A stretch of DNA of 6,448 nucleotides, from positions 1 through 6,448 of the forward strand of contig JAEVZT010000025.1 of NCBI GenBank assembly GCA_023392115.1. Direction: 5' to 3'. Below are positions 5,653 to 6,448 of the stretch, piece by piece; the first letter of the stretch is position 1, and every line of letters begins with the position of its first letter. The translations under genes were made by a program, and so were the position numbers. The notes beneath the pieces were generated by a model. The model did not search any database. It saw only the letters and a list, made by a program, of their open reading frames with translations, and was not told the DNA's origin. The stretch is from Chloroflexota bacterium (GTDB taxonomy: Bacteria; Chloroflexota; Anaerolineae; Aggregatilineales; Phototrophicaceae).

Positions 5653-6448
5653 TCACGGCTGAAGTGCGATGACTGTCGTGCTGCGTGCGGGCAGCTCGGC
5701 GAGAGGCGTGTAGGCATCAAAGCCGCCACCGGCATTGATCGACGGTGGCTCGATTTCACCATCACCGAACAGAGACGCTGCTCGGGTTACGTCGTGCAAT
5801 GCCCCGTCTTCGACCGTGAGCACATATTCGCTCACCGGATCATCACTCATGTTGATAATAACAAGCACGGTTTGATCGGCGTGGTGGCGCAGGAAACTGT
5901 AAACTGCGCGGCTGTCCGACTCGACCGGGACGAAATCGCCCTGACGGAGCGCGACGCTGTCGTTACGCAGATTGATCAGAGCGCGGTAGTGGGTGAGCAG
6001 CGAGTCGGGATCGCCGGTTTGCGCGGCGACGTTGACTTCTGCGTGATCGTTTTGAAGCTGCTGCCACGGCTCATCAGCCGACGTAAAACCCGCTGTCTCG
6101 GGCGTGTCGTCCCACTGCATTGGCGTGCGGATGCGCTCGTCGGGTTTCTGCCCGACCATGCCGATTTCTTCGCCGTAGTACAGGAAGGGCACGCCGGGCA
6201 ATGTCAGCAGCAAGCTGGCGGCTACCCGCGCCGCGCCGGTATCGCCGCGAAGCTGGGTCATGACGCGATTCTGGTCGTGATTGGTGAGGAACGTCCCGTA
6301 CTGCCCTCGGGGATAGAGGTCAACCGTCCGGTTCTGGATCGACTGGATCGCGTTCTTCGTACCCGCCGAAGCGCTCAAGACGATTGCATTGGCGAGGTCA
6401 AACTCAAAGACGAGATCCGCGCCACCTTCTTCGACATACTGCGACGAA
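5653..6448 (-). CDS. GH13 alpha-amylase-family glycosidase, C-terminal part (5' end outside window)
   Basis: The frame is open to the window edge, so the gene is cut by the window and not broken; 264 residues are visible. These are the end of the (beta/alpha)8 barrel and the C-terminal beta-sandwich. Counting from the first complete codon, FLTNHDQNR (53-61) is GH13 conserved region IV, with Asp58 as the transition-state-stabilising acid. LPGVPFLYYGEEIGM (83-97) is the conserved segment after it. RTPMQWD (107-113) is common in GH13 enzymes acting on alpha-1,4/1,6 oligosaccharides. Residues from about 175 to the end (VYSFLRHHADQTVLVIINMSD) look like the C-terminal domain. The nucleophile Asp and acid/base Glu regions lie upstream of the window, so exact specificity and any signal peptide cannot be judged. 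A TTG at 6376-6378 is not needed as a start. Confidence 0.93.
   Translation of the reverse strand, partial: SSQYVEEGGADLVFEFDLANAIVLSASAGTKNAIQSIQNRTVDLYPRGQYGTFLTNHDQNRVMTQLRGDTGAARVAASLLLTLPGVPFLYYGEEIGMVGQKPDERIRTPMQWDDTPETAGFTSADEPWQQLQNDHAEVNVAAQTGDPDSLLTHYRALINLRNDSVALRQGDFVPVESDSRAVYSFLRHHADQTVLVIINMSDDPVSEYVLTVEDGALHDVTRAASLFGDGEIEPPSINAGGGFDAYTPLAELPARSTTVIALQP

Noticed and set aside
4217..5662. Long plus-strand open frame of 481 codons opposite the isomerase gene
   Set aside because: It is antisense to a gene with clear cyclophilin motifs and a signal peptide. Its translation is rich in Arg and Gly with no recognisable domain, as expected for a shadow frame in G+C-rich DNA, and no ribosome site precedes it.
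5653..6378. TTG at 6378 as start of a short glycosidase gene
   Set aside because: The frame stays open to the window edge and upstream residues (GGADLVFEFDLANAIV) continue GH13-like sequence. The gene is simply cut by the window.
1..6448. CRISPR array, tRNA, rRNA or insertion sequence
   Set aside because: I saw no spaced direct repeats, no cloverleaf-like segment, no rRNA sequence and no transposase motif or paired terminal repeats.

Overview
This G+C-rich window (roughly 60 % by eye) comes from a free-living bacterium. It carries five protein genes, the last cut by the window edge, plus one well-defined RNA switch. Taxonomy cannot be fixed without a search. Secreted proteins with simple signal peptides, the low-complexity acidic or Ala/Pro-rich N terminus of the exported cyclophilin, and the protein style suggest Chloroflexota (Anaerolineae-like), but this is inference.

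Layout. 1-113 is the upstream region of an osmC-type peroxide-resistance gene (114-539, +), which ends in a clear intrinsic terminator (571-598). A strong sigma70-like promoter (632-660) then opens a leader of about 300 nt. The leader holds a cobalamin riboswitch aptamer (about 685-801), an intrinsic terminator (861-883), candidate antiterminator pairings, and a possible Shine-Dalgarno-sequestering hairpin (915-953). It feeds a three-gene ABC importer on the + strand: periplasmic binding protein (965-2137, btuF-like), permease (2174-3280, btuC-like) and ATPase (3277-4287, btuD-like, GTG start overlapping the permease stop by 4 bases). The three would form a BtuF-BtuC2-BtuD2 type importer, with supply of corrinoid shutting off its own transcription through the riboswitch.

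The ATPase converges on a minus-strand gene for an exported cyclophilin-type peptidyl-prolyl isomerase with an unassigned C-terminal half (4340-5587). A long hairpin lies in the 52-base convergent gap. Upstream of the isomerase, on the same strand, is the 3' part of a GH13 alpha-amylase-family enzyme (5653-6448), whose 5' part lies beyond the window.

The most interesting material is the leader and the transporter. The leader has mutually exclusive RNA pairings that can be drawn from the bases. The ATPase lacks the usual Q-loop glutamine and carries an extra C-terminal domain of about 75 residues. A hairpin sits between the binding-protein and permease genes. I see no mobile element, CRISPR array, tRNA or rRNA. 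I found no clearly new system: the core is a cobalamin-regulated importer with some unusual parts.
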